NCBI GenBank assembly: GCA_028015205.1
Contig: CM051521.1
Location: 102,462,513-102,526,512, forward strand
DNA from: Mytilisepta virgata
Lineage: Eukaryota; Mollusca; Bivalvia; Mytilida; Mytilidae
Direction of reading: 5' to 3'
Length of the DNA stretch: 64,000 nucleotides
The stretch's first letter is position 1, and each line of letters opens with the position of its first letter. The notes below the pieces were generated by a model that saw only the letters and a program-made list of their open reading frames with translations, was not told the origin of the DNA and searched no databases. The translations under genes and the position numbers were made by a program. Below, one piece after another: positions 1 through 13,339 of this stretch.

Positions 1-69
1 TATCTTTGTGTAGAACTTTTATAGTTTTGAAAACTTTGTAATGAAGAGTATATGTATATAAATGTTTAG

Positions 70-949
70 ACCGCCGACTTTAAGTGACAGTTCAGTAGCA
101 ATGACAGTAAATTTTGCAAAGACCACTGGATGTGTAGCTGCAGATCTAAAGATGATACCAAACCAACCGATATTGTTTAAGGTACATATACATTACATAG
201 ATGTGTATAGAAAAAAACGTGTTTTAAAATATGCCTAAATAACTAATAATTTCATTTTTCTTTATGTACATGTATTTAAGTTAATTAATCTCAAATTAAA
301 CAGTTAAGATTTGGTAAACTTAATCATAAATAGTTCATATTCAAAATTGTATTTAAGAGGTTAATTTTGTTACTGCCTAATGGTATTACGAATTTATTTC
401 GACATGGGAAAGGCTATTCGTTTATGATACTATCTGTAGTTCGGCATTTGGCATTGTTTGATATAAAGCTGGCATAATTTTTTTCTAAACAGAAAGCATT
501 TCAGTATTTCTTTTCGTCCAGTAAGTGCAATTTAATCCTTAATTTTCAAAATTTTCTAATCGATTGAGGGAGTATACTCAAATAGATTGTGTATAAAAGG
601 GATGTAGTATATGTTTGTATGTTATGTAGGACGATCCACAACAGCAGGAAAGGTATGAAGATGGAATTATCGCATGGACATGGAGTACATTTGTTCTGCA
701 AAATACCTCAGACCCAGAATTCTTGTTGCGTTTTCCAATGACAAAGGTAGCCATTTTCTAATGTTTTATACACTAACTTTGAATTTGTTTTATATAAGGT
801 AACAACAATCTTTAAAACTTGTTTGGGTTCTCGGTGTAAATTACGCAAATATACTGTATCTCATATAGAAGTGTTGTTGAACAACAAAAATATTGCTGAA
901 CTTGATGTCTATAAGACCAAAAATAGTGGCATCTTTAATCATAATAATG

Positions 950-982
<33 letters not shown>

Positions 983-3900
983 GCAACAAATTAATGTATA
1001 CGTTGTACATGTAAATAAAGAACAATAAAAATAAACGAATAAATTATTTTTATACATTAAATTCGTATGTAAATTTTTAACAGAAACAATTAGAAGTAAT
1101 TATGAGGTATGAAAGCTATACTTTTAATGTCGTGGTATAGTTTACACCATCAGTCCTATTTCAGTCGTGTTATATCGTTCTATTAACACATATGAAGGTA
1201 TGACATTGTTTTCAGGCAAGTGTACGAGGACTAGATACCATAGCAAATGTTACCAAAATAAAGACTGGAAATAAAATCAACAAGTTTTTCGTTGCAGGAG
1301 CATCAAAGGTAAATTTAGATATACATTCACTTCTCGTCACTAAATAGTAAAGTGAATGATATAATGAGAGATAAAGTTAAAAATATATTTTTTCTTAAGG
1401 ATTTATGAAGTTTTTAATATTTTCTGTCTGGAACAATATCGCAAATTATAACCGAGACTTTAATTCTACATATTTTCTAACTACAAATCAACCAATACCA
1501 TAAAAAGACAGAAAAATAATATTATTAATTTGAATTGTTGTCATCTAAATGTAATAAAGTAAGATTTCATTTATCTTCTGAATTTTTTAGGTTTTTTATG
1601 TTTTTACATTTCATTATTATCTTTAGAGAGGTTGGACAACATGGACTACAGCAGCTGTTGATAAGAGAGTAGTTGCCATGGCACCACTTGTTATGGATCT
1701 TTTAAATATGCAAAAGGTTTATGTTTAATGTAATCAGGAGAAAATATTTATTTCAAAATTTCAAAAGCGCGAATCTTTACATCTTGGAACAATGGGGTAC
1801 AACATGTTCATTAAATTGCGTCTATAGGACACACAACAGTAAAATAATAACACCGCTTGTCTGGGTTAGAGAAACTGAAGAACACAATATTATGATCATT
1901 ATATAAGTATCTGCAATCGTCGAGAATCATTCTTCAGTACTTTTATTTTATGTAAGACACTCAAGAAGTGAAAGAAAATGTTTGTTAAATGTCTACGAGA
2001 CCCTTAAACAACCCTTAAATTGAATTCGAAATATTACATACACAGTTTATTATTAAATAATGTTTTACAAGAATTGCTTATTTAGTAATATCTGGTCACT
2101 ACTATACTCTTTTAATCTAATTATCTATTACACTTTTAAAATTTAGAAATGATTATTGATGTTTATGCTGCAGAATTTACATCACCACTTCCGGTCTTTA
2201 GGTGGATGGACATTTGCTTTCAATGACTACTACAGTCTTAATTTCACAAAAGAACTTGATAGTCCAAACGTTACATTAATGGCATCCTATGTTGATCCTA
2301 TCTGTAAGTTAATTTTATTAAGTAAAACTTCACTTAAGAAACAGGTGGGTCCCTTAGCGAAAGTCATATCTGTTAGACCAGTATCCCTTTTTTAACAAAC
2401 AGGTCTACGTTCTATAACAACTGATACTTACTTTGAAACATAACAAAATTTTCACAAATAACATTAAGAAGGTCGGCATTTCTAAATTCCCCTGTCACCT
2501 TGTACACGTCAATGATCATTGCATGAAAAAGAACTTGTTTCATTCTTTTTGCAAATTTTAATCTTAAGCACAATGTATAAGTCTTTAGATGTTGATTTCT
2601 AACAGTTATATACATTTGTTTTGCGTTGTCTTTTTATTTAACAGGATGGTGCAATATATTTTGTTTTTGTATAACATTTGGATATAGACAAACATTTGTC
2701 TTTACATTATTAATGACTGTCAAATTGGTCTGATCCTCCTTTTTGAAACCGATGTGCAATGCAGTAATATAAAGCACATTATGCAATCTTAACGTATGGA
2801 TATTTGATATTATAATGAATTACAGCATATAACAGCAGGTATTCGAACATACCCAAATTGATCGTAACAACAGCTGGTGACCAGTTTTTCATTCCCGACG
2901 ATGCACATTATTTTTTTAAAGAGCTGAATGGTCCAAAATATTTAAGGTAAGTCTAAGATTTAAAAATATAAATATTTTCATTTTTTTACTGGTTTAATTC
3001 TTTTACTTGATATAGTTCTGAATTTTTAATTTTTATATATATTAATTAGTGTTTTTGTAAAAAAATATTATAAAAAATTATGCTTGTATGTGTCCGAAAG
3101 GTATAAGAATATTTTTAAAATATGTGTATTATGTGTATTATATATATGAATATCGGAAAACTTTGTAACTGTAAGAAGAGCAGCAGTATTATCGCTTTTC
3201 TTTTGTTTGAACGTTTGTCACGTGTGTCTTTGGATTTTAAATGAATTATCCAATAAGGACAAATTCATCTTATAATGGCAATTTTGATGCACAAAATGTG
3301 CACATTTCGACGATTTACGACTCATCAGTTGTGCTCAAGACGTAAATGTTGAAAACCAAAACAATAATCCCAAAAATCGAAGAGCAAATTGAAAAACGCC
3401 AAAATGATCAAAAAGGATTATGCCAAAACCATCTAAGGACAGACCTATGCACGAGGGAGATAATCTTTGTTTTCACAAATTTTACATTTTAGTAACAATA
3501 AATTTTAAGTATCAATTTCGGGCTAGTATCGAAATACTAGCAACTGAGCTGGAGATACCCTCGGGGACATGGAGTCCACTAGCAGCGGTATCGACTGAGC
3601 TGGGGATACCCTCGGGGACATGGAGGCCACTAGCAGCGGTATCGACTCAGTGGAAACAATACATTCTTTGATACCAATTCACTCAAGTAAATATCCAGCA
3701 AACAATTTTACATCTTTAAACCACACTAAATTGATTATTAGTTCATTGGATTTTGCCGCTCCGATTTTCGGACTTTCTAAATTTTAAGAAAAAATATTTT
3801 TGCCGCTTCGTTTTGCAAAAATTATGAAATTCGCCCCATATTCGGCTTGATTTTTTCAAGAAAAAAAAAATAACAAGAGTTCGCTCGCTTCAAAAATTTG

Positions 3901-6900
3901 TTCAATAATTTGCAATACTTTAGTTAAAAAAACTTGTGCAGCACGTAAATTTGATCTTCGCCTAGAAAGTCCTCGGGGGGGGGGGGGGGGGGGGGAATAT
4001 TAAAATTTTGCTCGTTCGCAACTATTTTCCCCAGAAAAAAAAACCAAAGAACTAAAAAGCAATTTGGTGTGGCTTCAACATGTTTAACCTGCTCATAATT
4101 TCTTTTCTTTTACTCTTATCAAGATCCTTTTATTATATCGTCAGTCTTTTAACTAGAGAGTTATAAGATTTCTACCTTCTATTGCAGAAAACTACCAAAC
4201 GCAGAACACAGTATGAACGGACATCAATTAAGTGTCTTGTTCGATTTACGGGCATTCTTCCTGTCAGTTGTAACGGTAAGATAATCGCAAAAGAGGAGTA
4301 GGGTTTTCTTGCCCTTGTTTTTGTGACACATATTCGATCATTTTCAAAAAGAAACCATTGCCTTTCAAAAATTTAACTTAAAAGAAATACTCTCTACATA
4401 TATATCTATAAATTTTGCTTTGGGAGGCATGGATATCCTAATTTTGAACTTCTTAGACATTTATTTACATTCTTAGTTTTTTTACATTCAGATATTTTTT
4501 TTTAATGTGCAGTAAAATACACATTCAAATATTTGATAAATAGAGAATAATACATGGTAAAATCTGTATCAACCCGAGAAACCAATATCAGCCAGAGGGC
4601 CTTGGCCCGAGGGCTGATATTGGTCGAGGTTGATACAGCATGTGATACAGATTTTAACATGTATTATACACTTTATCATATATTTAAACAGAGGACTTCA
4701 AATTTTCCAAATTCTACTGCTATGAAATGAAATTGATTGGGGAAAATATTTTGTGAAATAAAAAATAAAAAAAATAGGGGGAAGGGGGGTTGAAAAAAAG
4801 TCAAATAATCGGGAAAAAATTTGAACATTTGTTTTTTTTTAAAATTTACCCCCCCCCCCCCCCCCCCCCTTCCAAAAAAAAAAAACGAATAACAAAAAAA
4901 AAAAAAAAATACAAAAAAGTAAAATTGAAAAAAAAAGAAAAAAAGCTATGTGATAAAGGGTAAGCCATGTGATAAAGGGGTGTGATAAAGGGTAGACATG
5001 CGATGAAGGGGTGTGATAAAGGGTGCGCATCAAAGTTGATATGATAAAACTTTATATTCGTTACTGATACATTTCAACTTTTGCATTTTACAGAATACTT
5101 CGCTTCCAGAAATGAAATGGGTGAAGGAGTTGGTAAGCTTAAAACTACTAATACATTAAACGTGAATCTTTTAAAACGATACCCATTGTGACCCAGGAGT
5201 GAATTTTGAAAACTGGAAACATAGTGTTCATTATGTACAAATGTATTTTTAGCAATTTTAAAAACAAAACGATCATCCACACCAGTTTTAAGCCGAACCC
5301 AAGATGACTCTTCAAGTACAGACAAAACAGCATCTTTCTCAAGGTCAATAATAATTTTGATATCGCATATAATGTTATGATATGTATTAACTAGAGGCTC
5401 ACCAGAGCCTGTATCGCTCACCTGGAGTCTGGTTTTCATTGGACAATTAATCAACTATTTGACCAAGTTTGTTGCAATTGGTTCAATTGTTCAGGGAAAA
5501 TTTATTTGACAAAAAAGGGCAATAACTCCTAAATGGGTTTTGGGATTTCCTTTTAAATTTCAGGGTAGGTAGACCTCAACATGGCAAATATTTTTCAGAT
5601 TTACATTTCACTTCTATCTCAAATAGTTTTGGAGATAAATGACGAAAACTGTTAAATTTTGAAAATTTGACGAAAAAAGGGCAATAACTCCTAAATGGGT
5701 TTTGGGATTTCCTTCAAAATTTCAGGGTAGGTAGATCTTGTCATGCTGATCAATTTTACCCCATGTCAGATTTTTGATATCTGTAACGGTTTTTAAGTTA
5801 TAAGCCAAAAACAACACATGCACCCCTATATTCTATTTTTAGCTACAACAGCCATGTTTTATGTCAGATCAAAATAAATTGAGGATCGTTTGTAGAGGAC
5901 ATGTCATAGATCATTCCTATCACGTTTCAAACCAATCGCCCCAGCGGTTTCAGAGGAGAAGATTTTTGAATGAAAACATTTTGAAAATTTGACAAAAAAG
6001 GGCAACAACTCCTAAATGGGTTTTGGGATTTCCTTTAAAATTTCAGGGTATGTAGACCTCAACATGGCAAACATTTTTCAAATTTACATTTCACTTCTAT
6101 CTCAAATAGTTTTGGAGATAAATGACGAAAAATGTTAAATTTTGAAAATTTGACGAAAAAAGGGCAATAACTCCTAAATGGGTTTTGGGATTTCCTTCAA
6201 AATTTCAGGGTAGGTAGATCTTGTCATGCTGATTAATTTTACACCAGTCAGATTTTTGATATCTGTAACGGTTTTTAAGTTATAAGCCAAAAACAACACA
6301 TGCACCCCTATATTCTATTTTTAGCTACGACAGCCATGTTTTATGTCAGATCAAAATAAATTGAGGATCGTTTGTAGAGGACATGTCATAGATCATTCCT
6401 ATTAAGTTTCAAACCAATTGGCCCAGTGGTTTCAGAGGAGAAGATTTTTGAAAATCAGCCAATCAGAAACAAGAATTGCCTCTGGTGGCCATGTTTCTTG
6501 ACCAATCAGAACTAAATGAGGAAACTTTGTTGAGGACGTTCCATACACCACTCATGCAAAGTTTGGTTGGAATCGGCCGAATGGTTTCGGAGGAGAAGAT
6601 GTTTGAATGAAAAGCTAACGACGGACGGACGACGGACGACGGACGGACGACGGACGCCAAGTGATGGCAAAAGCTCACCCTGGCAATAGCCAGGTGAGCT
6701 AAAAAAGAGCAAAACACCAATAAGGAAATTTTAAATATGTAAACATGTACATATTTTGAGATAAATTATATTCAAGCACGGCAATAATATATAGTATCAA
6801 TATATCAAAGAAAGATTTAAGTTTCTTCCGAAAATGTCTATTTTCAGTGTAAGATGACCCCATTGAAGATCGGTTCACGCGACCTCACCAATCTAATAGC

Positions 6901-9900
6901 ATTTAACCAATCAGGTGTATCGGTTTTTTTAACTTTGTTGTACTTACGGGTACAGGAAACTTAAAAATCGGAAACAAATAGGTACTTATACTCGTTCAAA
7001 AGTGAAGAACTGGAAAATCTTAAACTTACTTTTGTTTGCAGACACCAACAGGTGGGAAAATCACAGTTAAGACTGACAGAGTACCAAAAACAATACAGTC
7101 CTATCATGCCACGACCACTGATAATAAAAGGTACAGTAATTGAGAGATGTAGCCTGGAAATTCTAACCGAGGGTCACATTTTTTGTCATACGAGGCTCAC
7201 CCTTACCTCGTCGTCTTCAAATGACCCTCGTTAGTCAATTTGAAGCAAAATGTAATCTATCCTGAATAATTATTTTTTGCACTGTATAATATGCATATTT
7301 CAACAAATCCTGGCTTATCAGGTCAAAATATTTAAACCTTAAGCAATAACACAAAATGATCAAGATATAATTTAAATCCAAAATCAAACAAAAATATCTA
7401 GGCAAAAAAGAAAGAAAAAAGATGTAGGACAAACCTCTGCTCGAAGTGTGACCATTACTACTACATGTATTTACTTTTCGAAATATTATCAAGTTTCTTG
7501 AATAAACGAGGTATAGTTATTTCTACCGTTTCCATGTTTGTTATCGGAAGCTGTCAAAAAATGAAAGTAAATTTTGCACAATGCTAGATTTTTGTAATTT
7601 TATTAGGGTCGTTTGTGTGCATGTTCATTTTTAATTTATCCCTTTACATATAGATTCTCCTTCAGGTACGAGTGAGTTATGGAATTTCTCCACCCGAGAT
7701 AGTTAAAGGGTCGATTTTGAACACGCGAGCTTTTGCGACCGTTAAAATATAAAATTTAACTATTGAGGGTGGAGAAATTCCATAACTCTCGAGTAAATTG
7801 ATTTTGTTTGCTTGTTTGTTTAGTTGGGGTTTTACGCAGTTTTCAGCACATTTGGTTATTTCGCGACGGCCAGTTTTTATTGGTGGAGGAAGCCGGAGAA
7901 AACCACTGAATTGGCAATCCTTGTCAAGTAAGATCGGATTCGAACCCACAACCTCAGCGTTGACAGGCTAGTGATCATTAGTAGTCATGACGAGTCATGA
8001 CGAGCTACCTAGACCACTCGGTCACCGAGGCCCCCGAGTAAATTGAAGGAGAATCTGTTTCTCCTATGATTTTCGACAAAAACCCAACGAAAATGTCGTT
8101 GCTATGTAGTTTGTTTACATAGACGTCATTTCGGGACGTAGTTTATTGTTCCAATGACTGTTGAAAAAACGGTGGTAATTCCCACGTAGAAATTTAATTA
8201 CCGATTAAACACGTCAAGAATAGGAGAAATAACGTTATTACACATTATAATTATGCAATCGCTGAATTTTATTTTTTTGTTGAACACAATCAACTGATAC
8301 TTTATCTAAGAATTAAAATATTGTATTATTAAGGAGAGACTTCCGCTTGGCAATTGGACAGCCTGGAGACCCTTCAAAGGCGATTCCACATATGGTTCAA
8401 TGGAGTGCAGAACAAGTCAAGATCATGGTGAGAGATCTTTATAAACATTTGAATGGTTTACAAACATTATACATTTGATATATTGTATGTAACATATATA
8501 TGCATAAGTAGAATATTGTACAAAAACTGTAAATGGTCTCCGCTTTCATTGCTGATATTCTTATTAGACTGAGAAGAAATATGTTGCATTAACTTTAAAT
8601 TTTCTGGAGTATCATCTGCCCCACTATTAATACTATCATAGCTGAGTAATATAGGTACTCGAGTAAAATATTTTAAACTTCCTACCTATCTATATGGAAC
8701 AAAAGCATTTTTACACAGACAAAAGAAAAGGAACTTATGGGTGTGATGGTGTGGGAAAAGAAAGTTTTGTGTGAAATAACAACAGGCTTACTAATTTTTC
8801 CTATCACTATACTTATTAGGGTAACAACACGTTCATAGCTGAATACAATAATCCGCCAAATGGTCGTTGGTTAGCATTTTTTATTCAGGTTTGTACATTT
8901 TATTAAAAACAAATCTTAATATTTTCGACTTCATAATAGAACTGAACTGAAATGAAAGATGAATGTATGTAATATACATTAAATATGAGAGAAGGTGTAA
9001 TAACTAAGCTTTTGAATACAAAACATGATTCCTCTCAAGCACTTTTAATAATACCACTAATATACTCAGCTCAATTATTTCCGGCAACCATTTATTTAAA
9101 ATAATGTGTTCTACACTTCTTGTACCATTATTCGTCTTTATAATATCCTCCTCTAGCGAAGCGGGGGATTTATAGTTATGGGGTGTTTCCGTCCGTCCGT
9201 TCTTCCGTTGTGTGTAACTCCAGATGTAGGGTTAAAGGCTAAACATTCGTAAACACGATACAAGACTTTTTATTATGCTTAACCCTTTCTTGTGTATTTG
9301 ATAAATCGGTTTATTCGACACGTTAAAATATGCAAAGTAATTTATTCATGTTCAAACCATATTTCTTTTTCTGAGGGACATTTTGTTTCCAAATATTTTT
9401 TTCTGTCAAAGAAAAGGCGTCAGTTTTATTCTTATTTTATTCCTATTTTTGACACATCAGATTAGTATTTTCGATGCAATCTAGAGGCCGCAGAAACCAT
9501 TGACTCCTTTCTGCTATTTTGTCCTAAATATAAGAATTATACATAAAGAGTGATTTTATGCCCTAATATGAACTTTATTTATTCAAAACTGCATAAATTA
9601 CATAAAAAGCAAACGGTTCTAATGCAAATATAGATAATTTTCTTTTATATAATAGCATCATGGCAAATTGACTTTATTTGATTAAATTGACTGTAGGTTT
9701 GCAGTCCGTCCGTCAGTCACACTACAGTTTTCCGGACTTTTTCTGAAACCGTTAAACCAACTGATACTACTTTTGGTATGTGACCTTATAATGATGGGCT
9801 ACAGTTCAGGTTTGACTTTCACGCTGATCGAACAATTATTGTGAGAGTTATTGCACTTGGAAATAAGAACTATTGCCAAAATAATAGTTTTCCGCATTTT

Positions 9901-11408
9901 TTTCGCAAACCCGTTTACTTAATCTTATTTTTTGGTATTCTAGCTTATAATGATGAGATACAAATCAAGTTTGACTTTCACGCTGATCTGATAATTATTG
10001 TGAGAGTTATTGCCATTGGAGATAGGATTTTTTTTCAAAATATTAGTTCTCTGGACTTGTTTTGGAAACCCCTTTACCAACTGATCGTTTTTTCAGTATA
10101 TACATAAGCTTATGATGATGATCAAGATCAAGTTTGAGTTTCACGCTGATCGGATAATTATTGTAAGAGTTATTGGCCTTCGGACTTTTTTGCAAACCCA
10201 TGTACCAATTGATCTTATTTTTAATATTTGAGCTGATAATGATGAGCTACAGATCGTTTGAGTTTCTGGCAGATTGTGTAATTATTGTGTACCCCTTGTA
10301 AACATAGTTTTGGGATTTTCAGGAATCACTCTGTCCATAGACTGATTCTCACATCTCACGCCGGTAAGGACATTATATTGCTCAGCAATACTATGAGAAT
10401 GCTTTAGTTTGACCTCTGGTATGTGTAAACATTCATTCAAGTCATAAATATCGGTGTTCATATGGTTGAACGCGTAATGCCATACTCATTTTTACCTTAT
10501 TGACTACTATAATATCATATTAACCAAACATGATATGATAATAAAGTTGTCAGTAAAATAATTATTACGTCACAAAATTTTACGGCTTCTTTAAAACAAA
10601 TGACGTCATGTCTTTGGTAAAAAATAATCTCGTACACATTACACTATTCAAATCGCATGCTTCTAGGTATCACCAGTGTATCCGGTTTCAACAAATACGC
10701 CCTCTATTTTGGACACAGTAGTGCTCGGATAAAAAAGTAGAACGTCTTATGATTGGAAATTAATGATATGCATAAAATTATGAATGTAATCAATATATAG
10801 GTGATATGTTTTAAAATCGATTTTCTGCTACGAGTCTTTTTATAGCAGTCAATAAAATTCGGATTTTGGACGAAAAAACCACGTATTTTTTTCAGCCTCA
10901 TTTTTCACCAACAATATCAATGGGAATGTATAATTTAGTATATTCCAAATTTACGTGTTTATAATATTCTAAAATATCATATGTCCGTAAAGGTCAAATT
11001 CGTATCGGAAAATATAAATAAATTGGGAAAAGGGGGGTCATCCCCTATGGAAATAGCATTGCGCGGTAATTACACTGTTATAACCTCTAACCACATGCAA
11101 ACCTCACGCACAAGATTGGCACGTTGCATGTAAACGATTCACACGTTACACGCACAAAATTCACACATTGCATGCAAACGATTCACACGTTACACGGAAA
11201 TGTTCGCACGTTACACGATTTCTTTGGTGATTTACTGGTTAAACCAAGTGTACCTCCAATGTAAGATAAAATGAATCATATTTTACAGGTAACATTCGAT
11301 GGAGTACAGGAATCTGTTCTTGAAATTACAACAGAGACTCACATTATTCCGGATGTTTTTCCTTTCCCAGATTGTACAGGGAGTTCGTGTCTGGGATCTC
11401 TTGTATAA
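70..11408 (+). CDS. PqaA/AprA-family secreted hydrolase, copy 1 (5' partial)
   Basis: Twelve exons are visible: 70-181, 630-746, 1216-1308, 1627-1716, 2174-2303, 2826-2946, 4188-4275, 5094-5132, 7042-7130, 8334-8427, 8820-8888 and 11289-11408 (TAA stop). All have AG/GT borders and join into one open frame of about 386 residues. They equal exons 3-14 of the complete paralog at 33777-45071 in length and phase, so the two exons carrying the start and signal peptide lie left of the window. The product belongs to the PhoPQ-activated pathogenicity-related family, known in animals as autocrine proliferation repressor A-like. By family knowledge it is an extracellular alpha/beta-hydrolase fold protein; its substrate is unknown. 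The nucleophile elbow GASKRGW spans exons 5-6, TAGDQFFIPDD supplies the acid in exon 8, and NAEHSM supplies the histidine in exon 9. No frameshift or stop interrupts it, so it is probably functional. Confidence 0.85.
940..983 (+). repeat. (AAT)n microsatellite
   Basis: About 14 imperfect AAT/AAC units in intron 4 of hydrolase copy 1. Confidence 0.9.
3280..3660 (+). repeat. Mussel dispersed repeat with a 51-bp tandem duplication
   Basis: Intron 8 of hydrolase copy 1. Shares ACCATCTAAGGACA, TTTCGGGCTAGT and GATACCCTCGGGGACATGGA words with 40525-40820. The unit 3543-3593 is repeated at 3594-3644 with two differences; each unit can fold through CTGG...CCA(G) arms. Confidence 0.7.
4546..4667. repeat. 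Fold-back hairpin in intron 9 of copy 1
   Basis: Arms with ACATGGTAAAATCTGTATCA and CCAATATCAGCCAGAGGGCC are mirrored by GGCCCGAGGGCTGATATTGG and TACAGATTTTAACATGT; centre at about 4602. The right arm has an 11-nt insertion. Confidence 0.75.
5450..6705 (+). repeat. Bivalve GGGCAATAACTCC repeat, tandemly duplicated
   Basis: Fills most of intron 10 of hydrolase copy 1. A 483-bp unit starts at 5508 (GACAAAAAAGGGCAATAACT) and again at 5991; a half-unit match occurs near 5672 and 6153. The right end is a run of GACGGACG words (6622-6656) followed by a short hairpin with GCTCACCCTGGCAATAGCC and AGGTGAGCT. No coding content. Confidence 0.8.
7652..8232 (+). mobile_element. MITE copy A, interrupted by a SINE (intron 11 of copy 1)
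   Basis: Without the SINE this is about a 350-bp element that begins ATTCTCCTTC and ends AATAGGAGAAAT. It contains an internal hairpin whose arms are GAGTTATGGAATTTCTCCAC and its complement. It matches the inverted copy at 60151-60528 over its full length. Confidence 0.75.
7802..8034 (-). mobile_element. Intact tRNA-derived SINE
   Basis: Minus-strand head GGGGGCCTCGGTGACCGAG at 8034, A box around TGACCGAGTGG, B box GGTTCGAATCC near 7930, and a (CAAA)-type tail at 7802-7822. The 12-bp direct repeats CGAGTAAATTGA at 7790-7801 and 8035-8046 are its target-site duplication. The same MITE at 60151-60528 shows the unoccupied site. Length is 233 bp. Confidence 0.88.
9140..10320 (+). repeat. Intronic bivalve repeat with tandem 150-165-bp units
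   Basis: Intron 13 of hydrolase copy 1. Starts with CGAAGCGGGGGATTTATAG and GTCCGTCCGT. A TTTGACTTTCACGCTGATC unit recurs at about 9810, 9970, 10133 and, degraded, 10250. No gene. Confidence 0.7.
10500..11270 (+). repeat. Dispersed repeat with iterated CACACGTTACACG
   Basis: In intron 13 of hydrolase copy 1, ending about 20 nt before the last exon. The left part (TTACGTCACAAAATTTTACG, GACGTCATGTC) matches 14311-14415. The right part, with several CACACGTTACACG / CACGTTGCATG words (11100-11220), matches 15990-16130. The second copy is the one interrupted by the element at 14411-15768. Confidence 0.6.
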
Positions 11409-11511
11409 TTTTTCAGATTATAGTACGGGAGATTAAAAAAGCCGAGTGAATATTGTCACAATTTGTCTAAAATATAGATTGCCTTTCTTACATGTCATTT
11501 GCTTCTCAGAA

Positions 11512-11517
11512 AATAAA
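11512..11517 (+). promoter_or_regulatory. Polyadenylation signal, hydrolase copy 1
   Basis: AATAAA lies 104 nt after the stop codon of copy 1 and is the first such hexamer downstream. Confidence 0.6.
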
Positions 11518-11559
11518 CTCTTCTTACAATAATACATAAATCACATTCTTGTCTGTATT

Positions 11560-13060
11560 TTCCCGTGGCCGCAAGATTACCTCTTATGATAAAACTATCC
11601 AAGGACCAATTCACCTAAGTTTGGTTTTAACTGGTCCAAGGGTTTCTTAGGAGTTGGCAAAAATGAAAAATCCAATAGGGTCCTATATTAATCTATGTTA
11701 GGCCATGGCAGCCATATTTGTCCAGGAAAGCTAAAAACTGTTTAATAGGGGATAATCCGAAGACCATTACAGCAAAATTTGGTTTAAATAGGCCCAGGGG
11801 TTTCTGAGGAGTTGCTGAAAATAAAAATTCCCATAGGGTCCTTTGTTAAACTGAGTTAGGTCATGGCAGTCATATTGGTTGGTGCTTGGGAAAACCAAAT
11901 ACTCATTTTATGGGGGACATGTAAGGACCATAAGTTTGGTTTAAAGTGGCCCAGGAATTTCTGAGGATTTGAAGAAAATGAATACATGGCCCCCAGGATC
12001 TTGGTTTCAATGCATTCAGCCGTTCTCTAAAAGAATATTTTTATATGTATTTCCCCATAGGGTTCTATGTTTAACTAATTCCCCTGGCGGCAGCCATCTT
12101 GGATGATGGATCAGCACCAAAGAAACAACCCTTGGTCAGTACAATGTACGTTGTAAGGAAAATATGTGTCATATTTGGTGTCAATCCATTCAGTGGTTCT
12201 GTAGAGGATTTTTATAATTGTATTCCCCATAGGGTCCTATATTATACTAAGTTCCATGCTGGCAGCCATCTTAAATGACAGATCTGCACCAAAGTAACAA
12301 CATTTGGTCAGCACCTTGTAAGGAAAACATGAAGTTGCACACGATGTCGTGCTAAGGATACCCCCACTCATAAAAAAGACCCGTCAAACAGGAAGTTGGG
12401 GTCCGGAAAAACTGAAAATAGGAGACAACATACAACTCATCATGTCAAAGTAACATACAAAATATGAATCATTCTTTCCTGTAGAAGCTGAGAAAAATGC
12501 GACATAATGTTTTATGTGTAACATTGTACATTTACAAAGTCAAAGTCCTGTTAAAGAGGAAGTTGGGGGCAGGCAGAACTGAAAATAGGAGACAACGTAC
12601 AATTTATCATGTCAAAGCTACATACCAATTATAAAATCATTCTTTCCAGTAGAAGTAAAGAAAAATGTGACAATAAAATGTTTGTGGACGACCGGACGAA
12701 CGAACGGACAAGGTGAATGCAGTGTAATTTGTGTGATGTTTGGTTGAAATCCATTCAGCCGTTCTCTAGAAGAATATTTTTATATGATCCTATGCAAAAC
12801 TAAGTCTCCTGCCGGTTGCCATCTTGGATGATGGATCGGCATCAAAATAATAACACTCGGTAAGCACCTTGTGATAAAAATTTGTGCCATGTTAGATTTC
12901 AATCCATTCAGTTGTTCTCCAGAAAAAGATTTTTATATGTATTTTCCAATAGGATTAAACTATATCCAGTATGTTAAACTAAGGCGTTTGGGTCAGGCGA
13001 GCTAAAAATTCCCATAGCATCCTATGTTAAACAAAGTCTGGCCATAGTGGTGCTCAAGAA
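11560..13060 (+). repeat. Degenerate tandem bivalve repeat
   Basis: Follows hydrolase copy 1. CCCATAGGGTCCTATGTTAA, GGCAGCCATCTTGGATGATG and CCATTCAGCCGTTCTCTA words recur four to five times with irregular spacing. A GGACGACCGGACGAACG run lies near 12688. No gene seen. Confidence 0.7.
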
Positions 13061-13339
13061 AATAAAACATTTTCTTTAGGCCAAAGCAAGTTAATTGTAT
13101 GTTTGGTGTCAGCGCCCGAGTTGGATTTTCTTCGTTTCTTTATAAAACATACAAGGTATTTCTTGCGTATTTGCCAAAAAACTCCGGAAATTTGTCGTTG
13201 TTCCGTCATTTAAAATTTACTATTCTTGTAAGTGTTATTTGAGTTTAATAGCATACAATTAAATTGCTTTGGCTTAAAGCAAATGACCGAGTCAAAAGTC
13301 GTCACAGGAGCTACATTATTGTAGCTACAGAAAACTGAA

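Noticed and set aside
3420..3671. Frame with a duplicated IPSGTW...LAAVST peptide
   Set aside because: It is translation of the 51-bp tandem DNA duplication in a dispersed repeat, not a protein repeat.
4839..5033. Open frame over a poly-C / poly-A region
   Set aside because: Product of homopolymer runs and simple sequence; no protein character.
5074..5454. 126-codon minus-strand frame
   Set aside because: Overlaps exon 10 of hydrolase copy 1 and intronic repeat, with no motif and no partner. The right part is the border of the GGGCAATAACTCC repeat.
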